A DNA stretch of 64,000 nucleotides from Massilia rhizosphaerae (GTDB taxonomy: Bacteria; Pseudomonadota; Gammaproteobacteria; Burkholderiales; Burkholderiaceae_D). The position numbers and the translations under genes were made by a program. How positions within the stretch are numbered: the stretch's first letter is position 1; the number at the start of each line of letters is the position of its first letter. The stretch covers positions 124,001 to 188,000 of the forward strand of contig NZ_JADKYX010000009.1 of the NCBI RefSeq assembly GCF_016093545.1. Direction: 5' to 3'. Shown piece by piece: positions 57,204 through 64,000 of this stretch. Below the pieces are notes generated by a model. It was given only the letters and a program-made list of their open reading frames with translations. It was not told the origin of the DNA and did no database searches.

Positions 57204-58115
57204 TTATCCGCCCAAGGCGTCGACTTCTTGCGCCGTGGGCGCATACGGCCCCGCGTGCATCGCGGCCGTGGCGGCCACCGCCGCGATGCGCGCGAGCCGG
57301 CGCGCCGGCGCCATCTCCGGATGGAGCAGCAGACCGGTGATCCACGCGGCCATCGATGCGTCGCCGCAGCCGACGGTGTCGACGACGTCCACGCGGCACG
57401 CCGGCGCGTCGAGCACGTGGCTGCCCTGGATCAGCGCCAGGCCGTCGGCGCCGCGCGTAAACAAGATCTCGGCGTCGGGCGCCAGCGCGCGCAGCGCGGC
57501 CAGCGCGTCATGCGGCGCGAGGCCCAGGAACAGGCCTTCCAGGTCTTCGTCGGACACCTTGATGTGGCTGGCGAGGCCCGCGACCAGCTCGAACGTGGGC
57601 CGGTACGCGGCGTCGCGCATCGCGGTGCGGAAGTTCGGATCGAAGGCGATGCGCTTGCCGGCCTGGCGCGCCATCAGGGCCTGCTCGACGAGCCGCCGCG
57701 CCAGCGGGCCGCGCGCCAGGGCGAGACTGCCCACGTGGATCACGTCGGCCGCCTCCAGCCAGCCGTCGGGCAGCAACTCCGGGCGGAAGTGCAGGTCCGC
57801 GCTGTTCTCGCCCAGGAAGACGTAACGGGGCGGATGGCGCGACGTCACCATCGCGATGAACGGCGGCGCGTCCACGCGCTGCAGGAAGCGCTCGTCCAGG
57901 CCCGCCTGCGCGCTCGCCGCGGCGATCTCGTCGCCGAAGGCGTCGATGCTGACGGCGCCCGCATAACCCGTGTGCACGCCGAGCCGGGCACCGACGCGCG
58001 CCACGTTCCAGCAGGAGCCGCCGGGCAGCGAGCGCCAGGTACCGTCGTCCTGGCGGATCATGTCGGTCAGCGCTTCGCCGAAGACCACGTAGCGGGGAAG
58101 TCGTTGTGCTTGCAT
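57204..58115 (-). CDS. PfkB-family carbohydrate kinase (second fructokinase-like)
   Basis: 303 aa. The same PfkB pattern as the kinase at 54885 is visible: FGEALTDMI, LPGGSCWNVARVGARLG, AFDPNFRTAM and DTVGCGDASMAAW with the catalytic Asp. It is the last gene of a four-gene operon behind the sugar-binding protein, ATPase and permease genes. That arrangement matches known fructose or ribose uptake systems of the Frc/Rbs type. It probably phosphorylates the imported sugar. The start codon lies 2 nt upstream of the permease stop on the other side, with almost no spacer. Confidence 0.85.
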   Translation of the reverse strand: MQAQRLPRYVVFGEALTDMIRQDDGTWRSLPGGSCWNVARVGARLGVHTGYAGAVSIDAFGDEIAAASAQAGLDERFLQRVDAPPFIAMVTSRHPPRYVFLGENSADLHFRPELLPDGWLEAADVIHVGSLALARGPLARRLVEQALMARQAGKRIAFDPNFRTAMRDAAYRPTFELVAGLASHIKVSDEDLEGLFLGLAPHDALAALRALAPDAEILFTRGADGLALIQGSHVLDAPACRVDVVDTVGCGDASMAAWITGLLLHPEMAPARRLARIAAVAATAAMHAGPYAPTAQEVDALGG

Positions 58116-58116
58116 G

Positions 58117-59145
58117 TCAGTTCGCCTGTTGTTGATAACGCCATTTATCGAGCATCACCGCGAGCACGATGACGGTGCCCTTGGCCACGTACTGCCAGAA
58201 CGACGACAGGCCGAGGATCGTGAGGCCGTTGTTCAGCAGGCCGATGATCAGCGCGCCCGTGACGGTGCCCCACACCGTGCCCACGCCGCCCATCAGGCTC
58301 GTGCCGCCGAGGACCACCGCGGCGATCGCATCGAGCTCGTAGCCCGAGCCCCAGTTGCCGTTCGCGCCGTACAGGCGGCTCGCGGACATCGCGCCCGCCG
58401 TGCCGGCGCACAGGCCGGAGAACGCGTAGACGAACACGAGGACGAGGCCGACCTTGATGCCCGTGAGCCGCGCCGCCTGCGGATTGCCGCCCACCGCGTA
58501 CACGTGCATGCCCAGCACCGTGCGGCGCAGGATGAACCACGCCGCCAGCACGAGCGCCGCGGCCACCCACACGAGCCACGGCAGGCCGGCGAACGAATCG
58601 TTGCCGATCCATTCGAAGGTCGGGATCTCGCGGTTCAGGATCGTGGTGCCGTCGGCCAGCAGGTACGCGACGCCGCGCAGCGCCGTCATCGTGCCGAGCG
58701 TGACGACGAACGGGTTGATCTTGAAGACGGCCACCAGCAAGCCGTTCAAGAGGCCCATGCCCAGGCCCGCGAGCAAAAAGATCGGCAGCGACAGCGCCGG
58801 CGCGTGACCGGGCAGCGACGCGATCATGCCCAGCACCGCGGACACCGCCAGCACCGAGCCGACCGACAGATCGATGCCGCCCGTGAGGATCACGAACGTC
58901 ATGCCGGTCGCCAGCACGAGGTTGATGGAACTCTGGCGCAGCACGTTCATCGTGTTGGCCACCGTCGCGAAGTTCGACACGCCGTCTTCGGCGAAATACC
59001 CGGTCAGGAAGTAGAACACGATGTACAGCGCGACGAGCACGGGCAGCATGCCCATGGTCGCGAACATGCGCGAGAACGCCTGCTTGACGCCGCCGTGCGC
59101 GCCGGCGCCCGGCGCGGCGGGAAATGATGATTTGATGGTCTGCAT
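58117..59145 (-). CDS. Sugar ABC transporter permease, RbsC/FrcC family
   Basis: 342-aa inner-membrane permease with about 8-10 helices. The ATG at 59145 is preceded by AGGAGATACC; an upstream open frame extension is shadow sequence. Family blocks are LVLATGMTFVILTGGIDLSVGS and TLGTMTALRGVAYLLADG, with the conserved EAA-like segment in GNPQAARLTGIKV. It forms the channel of a carbohydrate-type ABC importer together with the ATPase gene 11 nt upstream. Confidence 0.93.
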   Translation of the reverse strand: MQTIKSSFPAAPGAGAHGGVKQAFSRMFATMGMLPVLVALYIVFYFLTGYFAEDGVSNFATVANTMNVLRQSSINLVLATGMTFVILTGGIDLSVGSVLAVSAVLGMIASLPGHAPALSLPIFLLAGLGMGLLNGLLVAVFKINPFVVTLGTMTALRGVAYLLADGTTILNREIPTFEWIGNDSFAGLPWLVWVAAALVLAAWFILRRTVLGMHVYAVGGNPQAARLTGIKVGLVLVFVYAFSGLCAGTAGAMSASRLYGANGNWGSGYELDAIAAVVLGGTSLMGGVGTVWGTVTGALIIGLLNNGLTILGLSSFWQYVAKGTVIVLAVMLDKWRYQQQAN

Positions 59146-59156
59146 GATGGTATCTC

Positions 59157-60665
59157 CTATGCGGCCTGGGCCTGCGTGGCCAGTGCCATGATGTTTTCCT
59201 GGGTGATGCGCTCGCCCTGCAGTTCCCCGGCGAGCCAGCCTTCGCGCATGACGAGCACGCGGTCGCACACGCCGATGATTTCCGCCAGCTCGCTCGAGAT
59301 GCACAGCACGGCGACGCCGGCGTCCGCGAGCTCGTGGATGATCCGGTAGATCTCGTGCTTGGCGCCGATGTCCACGCCGCGCGTCGGCTCGTCGAGGATC
59401 AGCACGCGCGGGCCGATTTCCAGCCAGCGCGCCAGCAGGAGCTTTTGCTGGTTGCCGCCCGACAGGCCGCCGATGATGCCGTCCGGCCCCGCGCCGCGCG
59501 CGGACAGTTTCGCGATCGCGTCGCGCGTCACCCGCAGCAGTTCGCCGCGGTTGAGCACCCCGCAGCGCGCGTGCTTGCCGAGGACGTTCATCGTCACGTT
59601 GGCGAGCAGCGACTGCTGCAGGAACAGGCCCTGCCCCTTGCGGTCTTCCGGCACGTAGGCGATGCCGAGGCGGATCGCATCGGCCGGCGTGCGGATCGCC
59701 ACCGTGCGCCCGTCGACGGCGATCGTGCCGCCCGTCATGCGATCGGCGCCGAAGATCAACCGCGCCAGTTCCGTGCGGCCCGCGCCGACGAGCCCCGCGA
59801 GGCCGACGATCTCGCCCGCGCGCACGTCCAGCGATACCGGATGCACCTTCGCGCCGCGCACGTCGGTCAGCTTCAGGCGCGCGGGGCCCGGCACGCGCCG
59901 CCCGGCATGTTCGTAGAAACCGCCGAGTTCACGGCCGACCATCATCCGCACCACCGTGTCCGGTGTCGCTTCGGCGCGCGTGAGTTCGCCGATCCACGTG
60001 CCGTCGCGCAGGACGGTCACGCGGTCGGCCAGCATGCGCACCTCGGCCATGCGGTGGCTGATATAGATGATCGCGATGCCGCGCTCGCGCAAGGTCCGCA
60101 TCACGTCGAACAGGCGTTCCGTCTCGCGTTCGGACAGCGCGGCCGTCGGCTCGTCCATGATCAGCACGCGGCTGTCGTGCACGAGGGCGCGGGCGATTTC
60201 CACCTGCTGCTGGTCGGCGATCGACAGGCCGCTCGCGATGCGCGTGGGCGAAAAGGTCGCGCCGAGGCTTTTCAGGACCTCCGCCGCGCGCCGGTTCATC
60301 TGCGCCGTGTCGACGACGCCGAAGCGCCCGCGCGGCTCCGCGCCCATGAAGATGTTCTGCGCGACCGTGAGATTGGCCGCGACGGACAGCTCCTGGTAGA
60401 TCAGGTTGATGCCGCAGGCGCGGGCGTCGGCCGGACAAGTGATGCGCACAGGCTGGCCGCCCACGCGGATCGTGCCGGCGTCCGGCCGGTACACGCCGGC
60501 CAGGATTTTCATCAGCGTGCTCTTGCCGGCGCCGTTTTCGCCCATCAGCGCGTGGATTTCGCCGGCGCGGACGGTCAGCTGGACGCCGTCGAGCACCGTG
60601 ACGGCCCCGAACCGCTTGCGGATGCCGGCGACCTCCAGCACGGCGGGTGGATCGATTGTTGCCAT
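59157..60665 (-). CDS. Sugar ABC transporter ATP-binding protein, RbsA/FrcA family
   Basis: 502 aa with two fused ABC domains. Domain 1 has Walker [10 protein letters not shown], the signature [15 protein letters not shown] and Walker [12 protein letters not shown]. Domain 2 has the degenerate Walker [11 protein letters not shown], the signature [15 protein letters not shown] and Walker [13 protein letters not shown]. One degenerate second P-loop is normal for this group. The ribosome site is GGAGGAG. It energises the permease, and the binding protein is encoded 49 nt upstream. Confidence 0.95.
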   Translation of the reverse strand: MATIDPPAVLEVAGIRKRFGAVTVLDGVQLTVRAGEIHALMGENGAGKSTLMKILAGVYRPDAGTIRVGGQPVRITCPADARACGINLIYQELSVAANLTVAQNIFMGAEPRGRFGVVDTAQMNRRAAEVLKSLGATFSPTRIASGLSIADQQQVEIARALVHDSRVLIMDEPTAALSERETERLFDVMRTLRERGIAIIYISHRMAEVRMLADRVTVLRDGTWIGELTRAEATPDTVVRMMVGRELGGFYEHAGRRVPGPARLKLTDVRGAKVHPVSLDVRAGEIVGLAGLVGAGRTELARLIFGADRMTGGTIAVDGRTVAIRTPADAIRLGIAYVPEDRKGQGLFLQQSLLANVTMNVLGKHARCGVLNRGELLRVTRDAIAKLSARGAGPDGIIGGLSGGNQQKLLLARWLEIGPRVLILDEPTRGVDIGAKHEIYRIIHELADAGVAVLCISSELAEIIGVCDRVLVMREGWLAGELQGERITQENIMALATQAQAA

Positions 60666-60689
60666 GTCTCCTCCATCGAGGGAATTTGC

Positions 60690-60708
60690 GCCGGCCGACG
60701 CGGCCGGC
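60690..60708 (-). other. Intercistronic hairpin after the sugar-binding-protein gene
   Basis: A perfect 8-bp stem gccggccg/cggccggc with a 3-nt loop lies 6 nt past the stop of the binding-protein gene and before the ATPase gene. Such a hairpin is often used to raise binding-protein mRNA relative to the downstream membrane components. No U-run follows. Confidence 0.65.
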
Positions 60709-60714
60709 AGCCTT

Positions 60715-61656
60715 TTAGTGGCTGGCCCAGCCTTTGTAGGCCAGTACGTTCTGCTTGGTGATCGCTGGGGTGGGGATCAGCACGACCGGATTGGCCGGCC
60801 GCTTGCCGTTCATGATCCCGTAGCCGATGTCGACGGCCATCGCGGCCATCTTGTAGGGGTCCTGGGCGGCGGTGACGGCGAAGATGCTGTTCTTCGATTT
60901 GAGCGCCGCCTCCGCGTCCGGCGCGCCGTCGACGGACGCCACCATCTGCACGTCCGCGCGCCCGGCCTGCTTGACCGCGAGTTCGGCGCCGATGGCCGAC
61001 GGGTCGTTGATCGCGAACACGGCGTCGATGCGGCGGTGCGCGATCAAGAGGTTCGTCATGACTTCCATGCCGCCATCGAGGCTGCCCTTCGCGTCCTGGT
61101 TGTCGGACACGACGCGGATGCCCGTGCCGGCGAACGCCCGCTTGCAGCCGGCCACGCGCGCCGTCACGGCGGTGACGGGCGGACCGTTGACGATCACGAC
61201 GTTGCCCTTGCCGTGCAGGCGTTCGACGATGCGCTTGCAGGATTCCGTGCCGGCCATCGTGTTGTCGGACATGACCGTCGCATCCGCGTTGTCGGCGCCG
61301 ACGTCGACGGCCATCACGACGATGCCGGCATTGCGCGCTTTTTGCAGCACGGGCGCGATGCCTTTCGGGTCGGACGCGTTGACGATGAGGATGTCGACCT
61401 TGTTGGCGATGAAGTTTTCGATCTGGCCGACCTGGATATTCAGGTCGTATTTGCTGGAGACGGTCGTGACCCGGACCTTGTCCCCGCCGATCTTCCTGGC
61501 CGCGTCGCCGGCACCCTTGCCGATGGCGACGAAATACGGATTGGCGAGGTCGCTGACGGCCACGCCGACGGATTTCAAAGGCCGCGCGGCCTCGGCCTGG
61601 CCACCCAGGGCAAAGGCGAGCGCGCCGATGCAGGCGAACACGGCTGGTCTGTTCAT
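60715..61656 (-). CDS. Periplasmic sugar-binding protein, RbsB/FrcB-like
   Basis: 313-aa Sec-exported binding protein with a signal peptide ending near GGQAEAAR. Two lobes of the pentose/hexose-binding (cluster B) fold are visible: [57 protein letters not shown] and [16 protein letters not shown]. It feeds the following ATPase and permease. Substrate is likely fructose, ribose or a related monosaccharide, by the linked PfkB kinase. The start has CGGAG upstream. A 19-bp operator candidate lies 48 nt upstream of the start. Confidence 0.92.
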   Translation of the reverse strand: MNRPAVFACIGALAFALGGQAEAARPLKSVGVAVSDLANPYFVAIGKGAGDAARKIGGDKVRVTTVSSKYDLNIQVGQIENFIANKVDILIVNASDPKGIAPVLQKARNAGIVVMAVDVGADNADATVMSDNTMAGTESCKRIVERLHGKGNVVIVNGPPVTAVTARVAGCKRAFAGTGIRVVSDNQDAKGSLDGGMEVMTNLLIAHRRIDAVFAINDPSAIGAELAVKQAGRADVQMVASVDGAPDAEAALKSKNSIFAVTAAQDPYKMAAMAVDIGYGIMNGKRPANPVVLIPTPAITKQNVLAYKGWASH

Positions 61657-61703
61657 GGCGATGTCTCCGAGCTGTTTTGTGTATTGAATGCTGCGTGATG
61701 AAA

Positions 61704-61722
61704 CAACTTTACACGTGTCGAC
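61704..61722. promoter_or_regulatory. Operator candidate, copy A (binding-protein side)
   Basis: The 19-mer caactttacacgtgtcgac contains the palindrome acacgtgt and is repeated with two changes at 61885-61903. It lies 48 nt upstream of the binding-protein start and is a likely LacI-family binding site. Confidence 0.6.
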
Positions 61723-61884
61723 TTTTTGTCGTCAACAGATTTTTTTAAAGATTTTTTAATAGTTGATAGACCACAACAGCCGACTGTGCATGGTGCCGGA
61801 GCCGCGCCTGCACTTGGCGTATCGATGCCCTGATTGCACGCAAGTATTTTTGCTATGATGGTGACGCGCCTGCCGGTGGCAAGC

Positions 61885-61903
61885 CAACTTTACACGAGTC
61901 AAC
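61885..61903. promoter_or_regulatory. Operator candidate, copy B (lacI side)
   Basis: caactttacacgagtcaac matches copy A at 17 of 19 positions and ends 6 nt before the LacI gene start. The two copies are 181 bp apart in the same orientation. The regulator could bind both and repress itself and the transporter. Confidence 0.6.
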
Positions 61904-61909
61904 AAACTG

Positions 61910-62968
61910 ATGAAAACTGCGCCGAATGCCAACGCCTCTCGTGGCCCCGCCTCTCGTGGCCCGGTCACCATGCACGACGTCGCCGCGCGGGCCGGCGTGT
62001 CGCGCGCGACGGTGTCGAAGTATTTCAATGACCGCGAGGGATTGAAGGCGGACACCCGGGCCCGCATCGAACAGGCATGCCGCGAACTCGAATACGTGCC
62101 CGACCCGCACGCCGTGAGCCTCGTGCGCGGACGCTCGCGCATGGTCGGCGTCATCCTGCCGGTCGTGAACGAACCCTTCTTCGCCGAAGCCCTGCGCGCG
62201 ATCGAAGCCAAGGCCAAGGCGCTGGGCATGGACGTGATCATCCAGTGCTCGTACAACGACCCGGCCGAGGAAGCGGCGGCGCTGATGACAATGCGGTCGA
62301 TGAAGGTGGCGGGCGTGATCCTGACCGCGGTCGCGTCGAAGGCGAACCTCGACCTGTTGCTGCGGCTGGAGCAGGAAATGCGCATCGTCTACATGGACAG
62401 CTATGTGCACGAAGACTGCAACTACGTCATGAACGACAACCGGCAAAGCATGGCGATGCTGACCCGCTACCTGCTCGGCCGCGGCCACCGTCCGGCGTAT
62501 CTGGGGGCGCCGCCCGTCGCGCATCCGTCGCCGGAAGAGCGGCTGGCCGGCTACCTGGAGGCGATGGAGGAAGCGGGCATGGCACCGCACGTCGTGCCCG
62601 GCAGCACGCAACCGTCGTGGGATTTCGAAGCGTACGCCTTCCGCCACGTGCTCGACTGGCTGGCGAGCGGCGCCTGGAAGCGCGCCGGCGTCACGGCGCT
62701 GGCCTGCGGCACGGACAGGCTCGCGATCGGCGCGATGTCCGCGTGCCGCCGCTTCGGGCTGGAACCGGGCAAGGACCTGGCCATCGTGGGCCACGACGAC
62801 CTGCCCATTTCCGCCTACCTGTATCCGCCGCTGACGACGTTCCGGCAGGACGTCGCCGCCATCGGCGTGGCGGCGATGGCATGCCTGCAGGCGCAGCTCG
62901 ACGGCACCGCCGTAACGCCCTACCGCAAGCGTTTTACGGGCGGCCTGGTGCCGCGCGAGTCGGCCTAG
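61910..62968 (+). CDS. LacI-family regulator of the sugar ABC operon
   Basis: 352 aa. After an Ala/Ser-rich tail of about 18 residues, the HTH reads VTMHDVAARAGVSRATVSKYFND. The ligand domain includes VGVILPVVNEPFFAEALRAI and the C-terminal AIVGHDDLPISAYLYPPLTTFRQD. It is divergent from the binding-protein-ATPase-permease-kinase operon. The two 19-bp repeats in the shared promoter suggest it represses both directions. The start codon follows the second repeat directly, with little room for a ribosome site. The stop shares bases with the stop of the next gene. Confidence 0.88.
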   Translation: MKTAPNANASRGPASRGPVTMHDVAARAGVSRATVSKYFNDREGLKADTRARIEQACRELEYVPDPHAVSLVRGRSRMVGVILPVVNEPFFAEALRAIEAKAKALGMDVIIQCSYNDPAEEAAALMTMRSMKVAGVILTAVASKANLDLLLRLEQEMRIVYMDSYVHEDCNYVMNDNRQSMAMLTRYLLGRGHRPAYLGAPPVAHPSPEERLAGYLEAMEEAGMAPHVVPGSTQPSWDFEAYAFRHVLDWLASGAWKRAGVTALACGTDRLAIGAMSACRRFGLEPGKDLAIVGHDDLPISAYLYPPLTTFRQDVAAIGVAAMACLQAQLDGTAVTPYRKRFTGGLVPRESA

Positions 62969-63888
62969 CCCGCGTCCGACAAGGACGTCAGCGGCAGGCC
63001 CGGCGCCGGGTTGGCGGCCGGCGCGGCGCGTTTGCCGCGGGTCACCAGGAAAATACCCAGGATCGACAGGCTGCCCCCCGCGATCGATGCCGCGCCGCGC
63101 ACCTCGTGGAACAGCAGGAAGCCGAACAACATCGTGAACACCGGCACCAGATAAAAGTAGGACGCGACCAGCGTGGCCGACTGGCCGCGGATCAGCAGGA
63201 ACAGCAAGGCCACCGCGCCCACCGACAGCACGACGGCCAGCCAGGCCAGGCTGGCAATGAAACCCATGCTCCATTGCACGGTGAGTTTTTCCGTCATCAG
63301 GGCCGCGGTGCCGGTCACCGCGAAGCACGTCAGGTACTGGATCAGTGCCGATGGCAGGATCGCGGCCTGGGCGCTGTAGCGCTTTTGATAAAGCGTGCCG
63401 AGCGTCAGTCCCAGCAAGCCGATCACGGCCGGCATCACCTGGCGTTCCACCGACTGCACGCCGGCGATCAGGTTCAGGCCGTTGGACAGCACCGCCACCG
63501 TGCCCGCCAGGCCGAGTGCCATGCCCAGCCATTGGCGCGCCGACAACGACTCACGGCCCGTCGCGACGGAGATGACCGCGGTCAAGACAGGCTGCAGGCC
63601 GATCACGAGCGCCGTCAAGCCGGCCGGCAGGCCGTTGTGGATGGCGTAGAAGATCCCGCCCTGGAAACACACGTGCATCAGCAGGCCGCTGACGCAAATG
63701 TGCGCGTATTCGCTGGCCGTCCTGGGCATGCGCTGGCGGAAGACGGGTATCAGGCAAGCCACGACGACCGCGGCGATCGCCATCCGGATCGCGATCAGCA
63801 CGAAGGGCTCGGCATAGGGCAAAGCGCCTTTCCCTGCGATGAATCCGGTACTCCATAACAAAACAAATACTAACGCGGCAAATGACAT
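62965..63888 (-). CDS. EamA/DMT-family transporter
   Basis: 307-aa inner-membrane protein with ten predicted helices in two EamA repeats (FVLLWSTGFIAGKGALPYAE and the second repeat starting VMPAVIGLLGLTLGTLYQKR). The ATG at 63888 has GGAG upstream; a TTG at 63900 is less likely. DMT members export metabolites or amino acids, and the substrate is unknown. It runs tail-to-tail with the LacI gene, the two stops being formed by the shared ctag. The final 112 nt of the window upstream of it show nothing recognisable. Confidence 0.85.
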   Translation of the reverse strand: MSFAALVFVLLWSTGFIAGKGALPYAEPFVLIAIRMAIAAVVVACLIPVFRQRMPRTASEYAHICVSGLLMHVCFQGGIFYAIHNGLPAGLTALVIGLQPVLTAVISVATGRESLSARQWLGMALGLAGTVAVLSNGLNLIAGVQSVERQVMPAVIGLLGLTLGTLYQKRYSAQAAILPSALIQYLTCFAVTGTAALMTEKLTVQWSMGFIASLAWLAVVLSVGAVALLFLLIRGQSATLVASYFYLVPVFTMLFGFLLFHEVRGAASIAGGSLSILGIFLVTRGKRAAPAANPAPGLPLTSLSDAG

Positions 63889-64000
63889 CTTATTCTCCAA
63901 AAAATACGAATCGCATCTGCGCGAATCAAGGCAGGGAGGCGGGGAGAACGGAAAGGCGGAGGAAAGGATCTATTTGCCGCGGGGGCGCTTTGCTGTACGA

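Overview
The window is GC-rich and most resembles a Massilia/Telluria-group member of the Oxalobacteraceae (Betaproteobacteria). The clues are the tRNA-Tyr/Gly/Thr-tuf-tRNA-Trp-secE-nusG-rplKAJL-rpoBC order, RpoB and ribosomal-protein sequences of betaproteobacterial type, and a large sugar-catabolic and signalling complement. This assignment is inference from gene content; no database search was run.

Layout. 13-3639: a metallophosphoesterase lipoprotein, a YfcF-type glutathione transferase, and a small operon of a PhyH-type dioxygenase, an unknown 150-aa protein and a broken glutaredoxin-like gene. 3770-8848: a co-directional curli locus, csgE-csgF-csgG-csgB-like followed by three tandem large csgA-like genes. 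8862-10856: a LysR regulator divergent from an alcohol-dehydrogenase-like oxidoreductase. 10933-25017 (all minus strand): the transcription/translation core, from a strong promoter and three tRNAs at the right through tuf, tRNA-Trp, secE, nusG, rplK, rplA, rplJ, rplL, rpoB and rpoC, closed by a bidirectional terminator. 25180-31588: c-di-GMP and HDOD/response-regulator signalling. 31762-36364: a DnaJ-domain protein, a MidA-type methyltransferase, and a folate/pterin pair next to ttcA. 36555-44961: an FHS-type sugar transporter, a glycosyltransferase, an S41 protease, a fused indolepyruvate ferredoxin oxidoreductase and an Lrp regulator. 44974-57039: a hemicellulose locus. 57204-62968: an Rbs/Frc-type sugar ABC transporter with kinase and LacI regulator. 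62965-63888: an EamA-type exporter.

The most coherent accessory system is the region 44974-57039. One minus-strand run encodes a sugar/H+ symporter, a GH3 beta-glycosidase, a GH5 mannanase, a GH27 alpha-galactosidase and a CE2-type acetyl esterase. The divergent plus-strand run encodes a LacI regulator, an AGE-family mannose isomerase/epimerase and a fructokinase, with a LamB-type porin convergent at the end. Together these could debranch, deacetylate and depolymerise acetylated galacto(gluco)mannan, import the products, and pass mannose through fructose to fructose-6-phosphate. Paired inverted repeats in the divergent promoter region are good operator candidates. The second sugar system (57204-62968) has its own duplicated 19-bp operator candidate.

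The curli locus has three roughly 310-aa tandem major-subunit paralogs, about twice the length of E. coli CsgA. They share a Gly/Asn-rich insertion at the same place, and neither csgD nor csgC is present in the window. Other points of note: a small REP-like palindrome family (three loci), a response regulator with Glu at the expected phospho-acceptor position, a GTG start and structured leader for rplJ, and hairpins between rplL, rpoB and rpoC.
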